Source: an uncultured Bacilli bacterium
Lineage (GTDB): Bacteria > Bacillota_I > Bacilli_A > RF39 > UBA660
Direction: 5' to 3'
Length of the DNA: 17,248 nt
Assembly (NCBI GenBank): GCA_947588865.1
Contig: CANPYQ010000020.1
Coordinates: 1 to 17,248, forward strand
Position 1 is the stretch's first letter, and each line of letters begins with the position of its first letter. The notes beneath the pieces are model-generated. The model was not told the origin of the DNA. It saw only the letters and a list, made by a program, of their open reading frames with translations, and did not search any database. Position numbers and translations under genes: made by a program. Below, piece after piece: positions 6,786 to 14,709 of the stretch.

Positions 6786-8945
6786 ATGAGAAAAGATAAG
6801 CCAAATTTAACATTTGACGAACTATTAAAAAAAGTATCTACTTATATTACAAATGAAAATGATAAAAAGATGATTACTAAAGCATATACATTTGCGTATG
6901 AAAAGCATTTTGGTCAAAAAAGACATACAGGAGAGGATTATATAGTTCATCCTCTTAATGTTGCTTATATACTTTCTGATATAAATGCGGATTATCAAAC
7001 TATATGTGCAGCATTAATGCACGATACAATAGAGGATTCAAATGCAACAAAAGAAGAAATTGCTAATGAATTTAGTTTGGAAATAGCATCCTTAGTAGAT
7101 GGAGTAACAAAAATAAATAAATTAAATTTTAATGGTGATAATGAAGCTATACTTGCTAATCATAGAAAGATAATAGTTGGATTAACAGAAGATGTTAGGG
7201 TAATAATTATTAAACTTGCTGATAGACTTCATAATATGAGAACACTTTGGGTATTAAGTGAAAAAAAACAAAAAGAAAACGCATTAGAAACACTTGAAAT
7301 ATTGGTTCCAATTGCCCATAGACTTGGTATGAATAAAATAAAAAGTGAACTAGAAGATTTATGTTTAAGATATTCAAAGCCGGATGTTTATTTTTCTATA
7401 GTAGAGAAGTTAAATCAATCTAAAGTAGAGAGAAATAATAATGTAGAACTTATGAAGGAATCTTTAACTTTATTACTCAATAATCATGGAATTAAACATA
7501 AAATAAAGGGTAGAGCTAAAAGTATATATAGTATATATAAAAAATTAGATACTGGAAGACGTTTTAGTGACATATATGATTTGTTAGCTCTTAGAATATT
7601 TGTGGATACAGAACAAGATTGTTATCAAACTATTGGTATAATTCATTCCAAATATAGACCAATTCCAAAAAGATTTAAGGATTATATTGCAATGCCTAAA
7701 GAAAATGGGTATCAATCTTTACATACAACAGTTTTTGGTGAAAATGGGCAATTGTATGAAATACAGATTAGAACATATGAAATGGATGATATAGCAGAAC
7801 ATGGTATTGCATCTCACTGGTCATATAAAGAAAAAGGCAAGACTATAATGCAATCTGCTATGGAAGAGAAACTTCAATTTTTTAGAACTATTATGGAATT
7901 ATCAAAAGAAGAAGAAAGTGATGAACTTTTCATAAATAGTGTTAAAGAAGATGTACTTAAAAGTATGATTTATGTATTTACACCAAAAGGAGATGTAGTA
8001 GAACTTCCATTGGGTGCGACACCAATAGATTTTGCATATAAGGTTCATAGTAAAGTTGGAGACTCTATGGTAGGCGCTATCGTAAATGGGAATATAGTTC
8101 CTCTAGATTATAAACTTCAAGACAATGATATAGTTAAGATTAATACAAATAAAACTCAGACTCCATCACGTGAGTGGGTAAATATAGCCTATACAGCTCA
8201 AGCAAAAAATAAGATAAAGGCTTATTTTAATAAAATAGATAAAGAAGAAAATTTAAAAAGAGGAGAAGAATTATTAAATAAAGAATTAAGAAGAAAGAAA
8301 ATATCTAATACGGATTTTTATAAAGATGAAAATATAGACAAGATATTAAATGAATTTCATTTGGATAATTTAACAGATTTATATATCGGTATAGGCAATG
8401 GTAAGTATAGTCCTCTATCAATAATAAATGTAATAACTGGAATAGAGAAGTCAAAAGAAAAAATAATTTTAAGTAAAGTTAATGTTAATTCAAATGAAAA
8501 AATATTGGTTAAAAATGACATAATAGTAGCTGGAATAGATGAAATAAAAGTAAATATTGCATCTTGTTGTAAACCGATTCCAGGGGATAGAATAGTTGGC
8601 TATATTACAAAAGGTAATGGAATAAGTGTACATAGAAGCGTATGTCCTAATATAAATGAATTAGATGAAAGACTAATAGAAGTAAAATGGAATGATTTTA
8701 TAGAAAAAAAATATTCTACAAATATTTTGGTAACTTCAACAGACAATAAAAATGTTCTTATAGACATAATATCTAAGACATCATCATCTGATATAACAAT
8801 ACAAAGTATAAATACACTTAATAGTTTAGAAGATTATATTTTTGATATTATGGTACTCGTACCAAATAAAGAAAAATTACTTAAATTTATAAATGATTTA
8901 GAAATGATTGAAAATATAACACATGTAGAAAGGCTTATAAAATGA
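6786..8945 (+). CDS. rel: Bifunctional (p)ppGpp synthetase/hydrolase Rel
   Basis: A 719-residue Rel/SpoT homologue, full length for the long RSH family. It makes (p)ppGpp on starved ribosomes and also degrades it. The HD hydrolase domain has the HTGEDYIVHP segment, His79-Asp80 in MHDTIED and LADRLHNMRT (144-153). The synthetase domain has GRAKSIYSIYKK, RFKDYIAMPKENGYQSLHT starting at 296, EIQIRT (325-330) and GIASHW (340-345). The RFKD motif is the RxKD form of bifunctional enzymes; RelA-only synthetases carry ExDD. A TGS domain follows (about 395-455), then a zinc-finger-like region with Cys594-Cys595, His616 and Cys620, and a C-terminal ACT domain (about 645-719). Start: AGGTGG is five bases before ATG 6786; a GTG at 6777 lies inside that site and is less likely. 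The stop overlaps dtd by four bases. Confidence 0.96.
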   Translation: MRKDKPNLTFDELLKKVSTYITNENDKKMITKAYTFAYEKHFGQKRHTGEDYIVHPLNVAYILSDINADYQTICAALMHDTIEDSNATKEEIANEFSLEIASLVDGVTKINKLNFNGDNEAILANHRKIIVGLTEDVRVIIIKLADRLHNMRTLWVLSEKKQKENALETLEILVPIAHRLGMNKIKSELEDLCLRYSKPDVYFSIVEKLNQSKVERNNNVELMKESLTLLLNNHGIKHKIKGRAKSIYSIYKKLDTGRRFSDIYDLLALRIFVDTEQDCYQTIGIIHSKYRPIPKRFKDYIAMPKENGYQSLHTTVFGENGQLYEIQIRTYEMDDIAEHGIASHWSYKEKGKTIMQSAMEEKLQFFRTIMELSKEEESDELFINSVKEDVLKSMIYVFTPKGDVVELPLGATPIDFAYKVHSKVGDSMVGAIVNGNIVPLDYKLQDNDIVKINTNKTQTPSREWVNIAYTAQAKNKIKAYFNKIDKEENLKRGEELLNKELRRKKISNTDFYKDENIDKILNEFHLDNLTDLYIGIGNGKYSPLSIINVITGIEKSKEKIILSKVNVNSNEKILVKNDIIVAGIDEIKVNIASCCKPIPGDRIVGYITKGNGISVHRSVCPNINELDERLIEVKWNDFIEKKYSTNILVTSTDNKNVLIDIISKTSSSDITIQSINTLNSLEDYIFDIMVLVPNKEKLLKFINDLEMIENITHVERLIK

Positions 8946-9379
8946 GAGTACTTGTACAAAGAAGTTTAGAATCTAGTGTTATAGTAAATGACAAAACAGT
9001 AGGACATATTGATAAAGGGCTTGTTCTACTTGTAGGTTTTACGACTAATGACGATGATAGAGATATAAATTATTTAATAAATAAAATAATAAATTTAAGA
9101 ATATTTGATGATGAAAATGGTGTTATGAATAAATCTTTATTAGATATTAAAGGAAATATTTTAAGTATTTCACAATTCACACTTTATGCTGATACTAAAA
9201 ATGGCAATAGACCTAGTTATATGAAAGCTATGAAAAGTGAAAAAGCGAAAAAATTATATGATAAATTTAATGATAAACTTAGTAAATATGTAAATGTAGA
9301 AAAAGGAATATTTGGTGAAAACATGAAGGTCAATATAACTAATGATGGTCCAATAACAATTTTATTAGAAAGTAGGTAA
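8942..9379 (+). CDS. dtd: D-aminoacyl-tRNA deacylase
   Basis: A 145-residue protein, the usual length for DTD, which hydrolyses D-aminoacyl-tRNA (and glycine mischarged on tRNA-Ala) to keep D-amino acids out of proteins. Active-site motifs are SQFTLYAD (77-84) and DGPIT (135-139), the latter being the Gly-cisPro loop that excludes L-amino acids; families usually read NGPVT. GNRPSY (88-93) is also conserved. The start codon overlaps the rel stop (ATGA), which indicates tight translational coupling. The rel-dtd pair is a common Bacillota arrangement, linking the stringent response with tRNA quality control. Confidence 0.95.
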   Translation: MRVLVQRSLESSVIVNDKTVGHIDKGLVLLVGFTTNDDDRDINYLINKIINLRIFDDENGVMNKSLLDIKGNILSISQFTLYADTKNGNRPSYMKAMKSEKAKKLYDKFNDKLSKYVNVEKGIFGENMKVNITNDGPITILLESR

Positions 9380-9383
9380 TTAC

Positions 9384-10442
9384 ATGTTAAAAAATAATTT
9401 AAATTACAAATTAGTAAATTTTGCCGTAATAGTTTTAATAATATTTTTGCTTTATCAAACTGGAAACTTATGGATAGGTGTTTTAGATAAAATATTACAA
9501 ATATTGATGCCGTTTCTATTTGCCTTTGCTTTTGCATATGCGCTCCATCCTTTTTTAAAAAAGATGCAAGAAAAGGGTGCCCCAAAATGGCTTGGAATAA
9601 CAGTAATAATAGTTTTAATCTTTGCTTTAGCGACTTTAGTAATTTATTTAATAACAACAGTATTGTTAGGCCAGTTATCTAGTTTGTTTAGTAGTATAAT
9701 AGAATTTATTAACTCGCTTCAAAAAAATAATTTAGATTTTAATTTTGCAGGACTAGAGATGACTTTAACCGATACTTTTAAAACAATATTATCAAATTTA
9801 GGTAAATATGTATCAGATGGTGCAATTAATTTAATTGATTCATCTTTAGGTCTTATTTCTAATATTTTTATAGTCTTTGCTTCATTTATTTACTTTTTAA
9901 TAGATATGGATAGTATTAGAGAAGAAATTAAACTTTTCTTTAGTAAGCGTTCTAAAAAAGTATATAAATATGTTAGAAGTTTAGATGATCAAATGAAAAA
10001 ATATTTAAGTGGCTTGGTTCAAATAATTATAATTACGCTTATAGAATATACATTAGTTTATACAATTATAGGACATCCAAATGCTATTTTACTTGGATTT
10101 TTAGCTGCAATTGCTAATTTGATACCTTATTTTGGGGGAATAGGTGTTAATATAATTGCTGCAATTACAGCATTTGTAGTAAGTCCTTCATTACTTGTAA
10201 AAACTGTAATAGTTTTTGCGATTTTAAGTGCAGTAGATAGCTATGTTATAAATCCAACTGTATATGGAAAAACTAATTCAATACACCCATTAGTTACCAT
10301 AATTGCACTTTTCGCAGGTGGAATATTATTTGGCATTATAGGGGTATTTATTTCATTTCCACTTGCAATATTAGTTATGACAACATATAAATATTTTAAG
10401 GATGATATACTTAAAAGAGTAAAGAAAATAGAGAATGATTAA
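9384..10442 (+). CDS. AI-2E family transporter (TqsA/YtvI-like permease)
   Basis: A 352-residue membrane protein with about eight hydrophobic segments. The family pattern is good: a helix pair at the N-terminus, AFAYALHPFLKK near 49-60, a soluble middle stretch (about 100-155), SLDDQMKKYLSGLVQ (199-213), NLIPYFGG (245-252), VINPTVYGKTNSIHPL (288-303) and ALFAGGILFGIIGVF (308-322). This is the AI-2E (PF01594-type) exporter family. Despite the name, substrates vary and include signalling molecules, Na+/H+ exchange and other efflux, so no substrate is assigned here. It starts four bases after dtd, with AGGT just upstream inside the dtd stop region, so it should belong to the rel-dtd transcript. 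No convincing terminator was seen after it. Confidence 0.88.
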   Translation: MLKNNLNYKLVNFAVIVLIIFLLYQTGNLWIGVLDKILQILMPFLFAFAFAYALHPFLKKMQEKGAPKWLGITVIIVLIFALATLVIYLITTVLLGQLSSLFSSIIEFINSLQKNNLDFNFAGLEMTLTDTFKTILSNLGKYVSDGAINLIDSSLGLISNIFIVFASFIYFLIDMDSIREEIKLFFSKRSKKVYKYVRSLDDQMKKYLSGLVQIIIITLIEYTLVYTIIGHPNAILLGFLAAIANLIPYFGGIGVNIIAAITAFVVSPSLLVKTVIVFAILSAVDSYVINPTVYGKTNSIHPLVTIIALFAGGILFGIIGVFISFPLAILVMTTYKYFKDDILKRVKKIEND

Positions 10443-10463
10443 ATAAATATAATGCCTTTTTTA

Positions 10464-10492
10464 TTGATTTTTATGATGATAAAATGTATAAT
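10464..10492 (+). promoter_or_regulatory. hisS promoter
   Basis: TTGATT (10464-10469) and consensus TATAAT (10487-10492) are spaced by exactly 17 bases in the 83-base gap after the AI-2E gene. The start of transcription should be near 10499, about 27 bases before the hisS ATG. There is no room for a T-box, so hisS is not controlled like aspS and gltX. Confidence 0.7.
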
Positions 10493-10525
10493 ATACAAAG
10501 TTTTTAATTAGAGAGGAGTAATTCT

Positions 10526-11797
10526 ATGATACAAAAAGCAAAAGGTACTTATGATGTATATGGACAGTACGGTAAGCGACTTTTATATATAGAAGATTTG
10601 ATAGAAGGACTTATGGAAAAATATAACTATGAGTATTTTAGAACTCCTATATTTGAATCTAGTAATTTGTTCCATAGAGGTGTTGGTGAGGCAACAGATA
10701 TAGTTACTAAAGAGACATATGATTTTAAAGATAGAGGAAATAGAGATTTAACACTTCGACCAGAAGGTACAGCTGGCATTGTAAGAAGTTATATTGAAAA
10801 TAAAATGTATGGTAATCATAGTATTCCAGTTAAAGCTTGGTATTATGGTCCTATGTATAGGTATGAGCGTCCTCAATCTGGAAGATTCAGAGAATTTTAT
10901 CAGTTTGGAGTAGAAGTATTTGGTAGCAATGATCCTATGGTTGATGTAGAGGTTATAAGTATTCCTGTTAACTTATATAAATTATTAGGATTAAAAGAAA
11001 TAAAAGTTAATATAAATACACTTGGTGATAGTGAATCAAGAAGTAATTATAGAGAGGCTTTAGTAGAATATTTTAGACCATATTTAAATGATTTATGTGA
11101 AGATTGTAAGGATAGATTTAATAAAAACCCACTTAGGATATTAGATTGTAAAGTTGACGCTAATTTAGAAATTATGAAACATGCTCCAAAAACAATAGAT
11201 TATTTAAATGAAACGAGTAAGAAGCATTTTGAAAATGTTAAAAAGTATTTGAGTGCATTAAACATAGATTATGTTGTAAATACAAATTTAGTTAGAGGTC
11301 TTGATTATTATACCCATACAGTATTTGAAGTAGAAGCGAAAGTAAAAGGATTTGGAAGTCAAAATGTTTTATGTGGTGGTGGTAGGTATGATAATTTAGT
11401 AGAAACACTTGATGGCCCAAAAACAAGTGGTGTTGGGTTTGCTCTTGGAATGGAGCGACTTATTGCAGCATTAGATTATGAAAAAATTGAATTACCTATT
11501 GTAAATAATATAGATTTATATATTATCCCTGTGAGTGAAAATGAAAAGGATTATTCATTCAATATGTGTATGGATTTAAGACTAAATGGATTTATTGTTG
11601 AAATAGATTATAATAATAGAAATCTTAAAAATAATTTTAAAAATGCTGATAGGTTAAATTCTAAATTTGTAATGATTATAGGAGAAGAAGAGGTTAAAAC
11701 TGGCATAATAACTATAAAAAACAATATTACTAAGGAAGAAAATAAAATAAAGAAAGAAGATTTAATAAACTTTTTAGATGAAAATATAGGTGAATAA
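10526..11797 (+). CDS. hisS: Histidyl-tRNA synthetase
   Basis: A 423-residue class II synthetase of normal length that attaches histidine to tRNA-His. It has the TLRPEGTAGIVR segment (76-87), motif 2 GPMYRYERPQSGRFREFYQ (108-126), the histidine-specific HisA motif LVRGLDYYTHTVFE (255-268) and CGGGRYDNL (283-291), and motif 3 GVGFALGMERL (302-312). The C-terminal anticodon-binding domain begins near 328. The start is firm: GAGAGGAG lies about eight bases before the ATG. The stop codon shares one base with the next gene (TAATG), so the two are coupled. Its place after rel-dtd matches the gene order known from Bacillus, with two extra genes inserted. Confidence 0.96.
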   Translation: MIQKAKGTYDVYGQYGKRLLYIEDLIEGLMEKYNYEYFRTPIFESSNLFHRGVGEATDIVTKETYDFKDRGNRDLTLRPEGTAGIVRSYIENKMYGNHSIPVKAWYYGPMYRYERPQSGRFREFYQFGVEVFGSNDPMVDVEVISIPVNLYKLLGLKEIKVNINTLGDSESRSNYREALVEYFRPYLNDLCEDCKDRFNKNPLRILDCKVDANLEIMKHAPKTIDYLNETSKKHFENVKKYLSALNIDYVVNTNLVRGLDYYTHTVFEVEAKVKGFGSQNVLCGGGRYDNLVETLDGPKTSGVGFALGMERLIAALDYEKIELPIVNNIDLYIIPVSENEKDYSFNMCMDLRLNGFIVEIDYNNRNLKNNFKNADRLNSKFVMIIGEEEVKTGIITIKNNITKEENKIKKEDLINFLDENIGE

Positions 11798-12276
11798 TGT
11801 TTGATTTTAATAAATACGATGATGCCTCTTTAATTCATAATTATGATGGATTTATTGATCAAAATGGTAATTACTATAAAGTTTCACATAGGAGGCAGTC
11901 TAAAAATATAGATTCACATAACGAATGGGCAAAAGCTTTTCTTAAACAAAAATTAAATATAGATGATTATAATTTTAATAAGTTCTATTCTTCAATTTTT
12001 TCTTCAGTATTATTAAATGGTCCAGCAGAGATACTTATAAATTGTTTTGGATATGTTTATTATAGTCATGATGCAATAATTTATAAACCAATAATTAAAT
12101 TACCAAATCCCAAGATTTTAAATTATAGAGTTACTCAGGAACAGTTAGATATGCTATATTCAGTAATGTTATACAACAATGAAGATACTAATATAAGTAT
12201 ATTTTATGATGATAATGATGAATATACATATTGTGGAATTGAAGATGGTGGATATCAAAGAAAATTTAAGTATTGA
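11797..12276 (+). CDS. Unknown protein translationally coupled to hisS
   Basis: A 159-residue protein I do not recognise. It starts on the last base of the hisS stop (TAATG) and must depend on hisS translation, since the best upstream site is the AGGTG inside the hisS end. Near the N-terminus, YDGFIDQNGNYYKV (16-29) followed by HNEWAKAFL (41-49) recalls a pattern in small Bacillota proteins where a Gly-Phe-Ile turn and an Asn-Gly hairpin precede a His-x-x-Trp-Ala helix. The rest is mixed alpha/beta with an acidic stretch, FYDDNDEYTY (136-145), and a basic end. There is no signal peptide and no membrane segment, so it is likely cytoplasmic. The aspS promoter begins on its stop codon. Codon use looks like its neighbours. 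No function is proposed. Confidence 0.8.
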   Translation: MFDFNKYDDASLIHNYDGFIDQNGNYYKVSHRRQSKNIDSHNEWAKAFLKQKLNIDDYNFNKFYSSIFSSVLLNGPAEILINCFGYVYYSHDAIIYKPIIKLPNPKILNYRVTQEQLDMLYSVMLYNNEDTNISIFYDDNDEYTYCGIEDGGYQRKFKY

Positions 12277-12301
12277 ATAAATAAGTGAATAATGATATAC
12301 T
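12273..12301 (+). promoter_or_regulatory. aspS promoter
   Basis: TTGAAT (12273-12278) and TATACT (12296-12301) are 17 bases apart, with an extended TG before the -10 (TGATATACT). The -35 overlaps the TGA stop of the preceding gene. Transcription would start near 12308, just before the T-box stem I. Confidence 0.75.
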
Positions 12302-12307
12302 ATAGTT

Positions 12308-12516
12308 GTATTTGTTTGAAAGAGTATATATGAAAATTTTCAAGAGAGTTAGTGTTAGGTGTAAACTAATAAATAATTATATAGAAAGACATCAAATTTT
12401 ATAATAATCGTGTAACTGCGTTAAAAGTTTAAAGATAGATTAATCTATAAAGCAAGGTGGCACCACGAATATTTCGTCCTTGTATTTATGGATTTTTTTA
12501 TATATTAGGAGGAATT
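12308..12516 (+). promoter_or_regulatory. T-box leader of aspS, Asp (GAC) specifier
   Basis: The T-box sequence AAGGTGGCACCACG lies at 12454-12467. The antiterminator is CAAGG (12453-12457), the seven-base bulge TGGCACC, then ACGAA-TAT-TTCGT and CCTTG (to 12482). The bulge's TGGC would pair with the GCCA end of uncharged tRNA. Stem I has TTTGA/TCAAA and TATATA/TATATA helices enclosing a loop whose 3' strand reads GAAA-GAC-A; GAC (12388-12390) is the specifier and encodes Asp. The distal part has the AGAGAGTTAGTGTTAGGTG signature (12342-12360). Unlike the gltX leader there is no strong terminator: only GTCC/GGAT (12476-12479/12490-12493) before seven T residues. TTCGTCCT (12473-12480) could instead pair with AGGAGGAA (12507-12514) at the ribosome binding site. 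Confidence 0.93.
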
Positions 12517-13833
12517 ATGAAAAAAATATATTTAAATGAACTAAACAAATATTACGATAAAGAAATAGAAGTTAGTGGATTTGTAGATAACATAAGAGAT
12601 TTACAATGGGTTCAATTCGTGATACTTAAAGATTCTACTGGTAAGGTTCAAATAACTATTGAAAAATCTGAAGAAAAAAATAGAGAAATAGTAGAAATTG
12701 TATCGAATTTAACACTTGAAAGTACCATAAAAGTTAAATGCAAAGTAGTTGAAAATTCAAAAGTAAAATTAAATGGTATGGAACTTATACCAAGCAAAAT
12801 AGAAGTTACTTCAACTTCATTAAAAGAGCTTCCAATAGACATTAGAAATAAAGATAACACTTTAAGAGAGACTAGACTAGATTATAGATATTTAGATCTT
12901 AGAAGAGAAGATAATTTACTACTTTTTGAATGTCAATCATACATAGAACAAATGATGAGAGAATATTGGTACAATAATGGTTATAAAGAGATTCATACTC
13001 CTAAAATAAGTGCGCAAGCAGCTGAATCAGGAGCAGAGACATTTAAACTTGATTATTTTGGACAGAAGGCTTGTTTATCACAGTCTCCACAGTTTTATAA
13101 ACAAATGACAATGGCATCTAATTTTGATAAAGTATTTGAAATAGGACCAGTTTTTAGAGCTGAAAATTCTCATACTAGTTATCATGCTACTGAAATAGAA
13201 ATGATAGATAGTGAAATATCTTGGATTAATTCAGTTAATGATGTAATGGATGAACAAGAAGCTTGGGTAAAATATTTTATGTCTAAATTAAAAGAAAAGT
13301 ACGGTGAAAAAATTAAAGAAGTATTTAATGTTGAGGTAAGTGATGTAACTTCACCTTTCCCAAGAATAAACTTTTATGATGCAAAGGAAATTATGAAAAA
13401 TGAATATAATTATGTGGGAGAAAACCCAATAGATTTTGAAAGGCATGAAGAAGAGTTAATGTGTAAGTATGCAAAAGATAAATATAATAGTGATTTTATA
13501 TTTATAACTAATTTTCCATATGAAGCAAGAAGTTTTTATGTAATGAAAGATGAAAATGGAATAACTCAAACTTATGATTTATTATTTAAAGGAATAGAAA
13601 TAACAAGTGGAGCTCAAAGGGAGCATAGATATGATATATTAAAAAAACAAATAGAAGAAAAGGGAATAGATCCTAAAGAATTGGAGTTTTATCTGGATTT
13701 CTTTAAATATGGATGCCCACCACATGGAGGGTATGGAGTAGGACTTGCAAGAATAATGATGAGAATATTTGAAATAGATAATATAAGAGAAGCAACACTT
13801 ATATATAGAGGACCAACAAGAATTAATCCTTAA
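12517..13833 (+). CDS. aspS: Archaeal/eukaryal-type aspartyl-tRNA synthetase
   Basis: A 438-residue class IIb synthetase. An N-terminal OB-fold anticodon-binding domain (about 15-105, SGFVDNIRDLQWVQFVILKD) is followed by the catalytic core: LDYRYLDLR (121-129), AESGAETFKLDYFG (169-182), LSQSPQFYKQM (187-197), motif 2 EIGPVFRAENSHTSYHATE (208-226), ITSGAQREHRYD (362-373) and motif 3 GGYGVGLARIMMR (404-416). It lacks the GAD insertion that makes bacterial AspRS about 590 residues, so it is the short archaeal type, which in bacteria may also charge tRNA-Asn with Asp. The GAC specifier in its leader argues for Asp rather than Asn as substrate. Whether it discriminates between tRNA-Asp and tRNA-Asn cannot be read here. 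The start at 12517 follows AGGAGGAATT; an in-frame ATG at 12457 lies inside the T-box and is not used. Confidence 0.92.
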   Translation: MKKIYLNELNKYYDKEIEVSGFVDNIRDLQWVQFVILKDSTGKVQITIEKSEEKNREIVEIVSNLTLESTIKVKCKVVENSKVKLNGMELIPSKIEVTSTSLKELPIDIRNKDNTLRETRLDYRYLDLRREDNLLLFECQSYIEQMMREYWYNNGYKEIHTPKISAQAAESGAETFKLDYFGQKACLSQSPQFYKQMTMASNFDKVFEIGPVFRAENSHTSYHATEIEMIDSEISWINSVNDVMDEQEAWVKYFMSKLKEKYGEKIKEVFNVEVSDVTSPFPRINFYDAKEIMKNEYNYVGENPIDFERHEEELMCKYAKDKYNSDFIFITNFPYEARSFYVMKDENGITQTYDLLFKGIEITSGAQREHRYDILKKQIEEKGIDPKELEFYLDFFKYGCPPHGGYGVGLARIMMRIFEIDNIREATLIYRGPTRINP

Positions 13834-13849
13834 CAATATTGGTGATAAA

Positions 13850-14674
13850 ATGTTAAAAATTAAAAATAATTTTGATTTAAGATCTACAATTACATGTGGT
13901 CAAATATTTAGGTATATTGAAGATAATAATAGTTTTATAGTTATAATAAAGGATAGAGTTATAAAATTAACAGAAGAAGAAGATTTTATAATTATTGAAT
14001 CTAATAAATATGATAACTTAAAAGAAATTATTTACGATTATTTTGATCTTAATAGAGATTATAATAAAATAGCAGTTAATATATTAAAAAAAGATGATAA
14101 AATAAAAAATGCTATAGAATATAGTAAGGGACTTAAGATGATACATCAGGACCCTTTTGAAACACTTATATCCTACATAATATCTCAAAATAATAGAGTT
14201 TCATCTATATCCAATTCACTTAATATGATTTCAGCTAATTATGGAGAAAAGGTTGTATTCGAGGGTAAAGATTATTATTTATTTCCATCTGTTCAAAAAT
14301 TGTCTAGATTAACCATTCAGGATTTTAGAAATTGTAAAGTTGGATTTAGAGACAAGTATTTATATGAAATTATTCAAAATATTATTAATAAAAAATTAAA
14401 TTTAGAAAGTATATATAATATGGATGGTGAAGATGCATTAAAATATCTTATGAATTTTAAGGGAATAGGTATGAAAGTAGCCTCATGTATCTTATTGTTT
14501 GCATATCAAAAATTTGATGTTTATCCAGTAGATACTTGGGTTAAAAAATTTATGAAAGATGATTATAATATAGAAGGTGAGAATAATATAAGAAATTTTA
14601 CTTCTACTACCTACAAGGAGTATAGTGGTCTTGCAATACAATATATGTTTAACTATAAAAGAAATAAAAAATAA
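13850..14674 (+). CDS. ogg: Ogg1-type 8-oxoguanine DNA glycosylase/AP lyase
   Basis: A 274-residue base-excision repair enzyme of the HhH-GPD superfamily. Residues 1-85 form the N-terminal domain (FDLRSTITCGQIFRY); QDPFETLISYIISQNNRVSSIS (100-121), here split as QDPFETLI and SQNNRV, is the family's hallmark helix. The helix-hairpin-helix is FKGIGMKVASCILLFA (203-218), with Lys209 in the place of the human OGG1 catalytic Lys249, and PVDTW (226-230) carries the catalytic Asp228. It matches the bacterial (clostridial) Ogg group, which removes 8-oxoguanine opposite C and nicks the strand. It starts 16 bases after aspS, with GGTGAT upstream and no promoter between, so it should be transcribed under the aspS T-box. 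Confidence 0.9.
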   Translation: MLKIKNNFDLRSTITCGQIFRYIEDNNSFIVIIKDRVIKLTEEEDFIIIESNKYDNLKEIIYDYFDLNRDYNKIAVNILKKDDKIKNAIEYSKGLKMIHQDPFETLISYIISQNNRVSSISNSLNMISANYGEKVVFEGKDYYLFPSVQKLSRLTIQDFRNCKVGFRDKYLYEIIQNIINKKLNLESIYNMDGEDALKYLMNFKGIGMKVASCILLFAYQKFDVYPVDTWVKKFMKDDYNIEGENNIRNFTSTTYKEYSGLAIQYMFNYKRNKK

Positions 14675-14703
14675 TTTACAAAATGTATAAAGTCTGTTAT
14701 AAT
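14675..14703 (+). promoter_or_regulatory. gltX promoter
   Basis: TTTACA (14675-14680) and consensus TATAAT (14698-14703) are exactly 17 bases apart, with an extended TG (TGTTATAAT). It begins on the base after the stop codon of the glycosylase gene. The start of transcription should be near 14710, just ahead of the T-box stem I. Confidence 0.78.
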
Positions 14704-14709
14704 CATTAT

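Noticed and set aside
10441..10475. Terminator after the AI-2E gene
   Set aside because: Only AATAAA/TTTATT can pair, around a large loop; too weak to call, so rel-dtd-AI-2E transcripts may run into hisS.
12457..12516. Upstream in-frame ATG extending aspS by 20 residues
   Set aside because: The extension is translated T-box antiterminator sequence; ATG 12517 has AGGAGG and starts a normal OB-fold domain.
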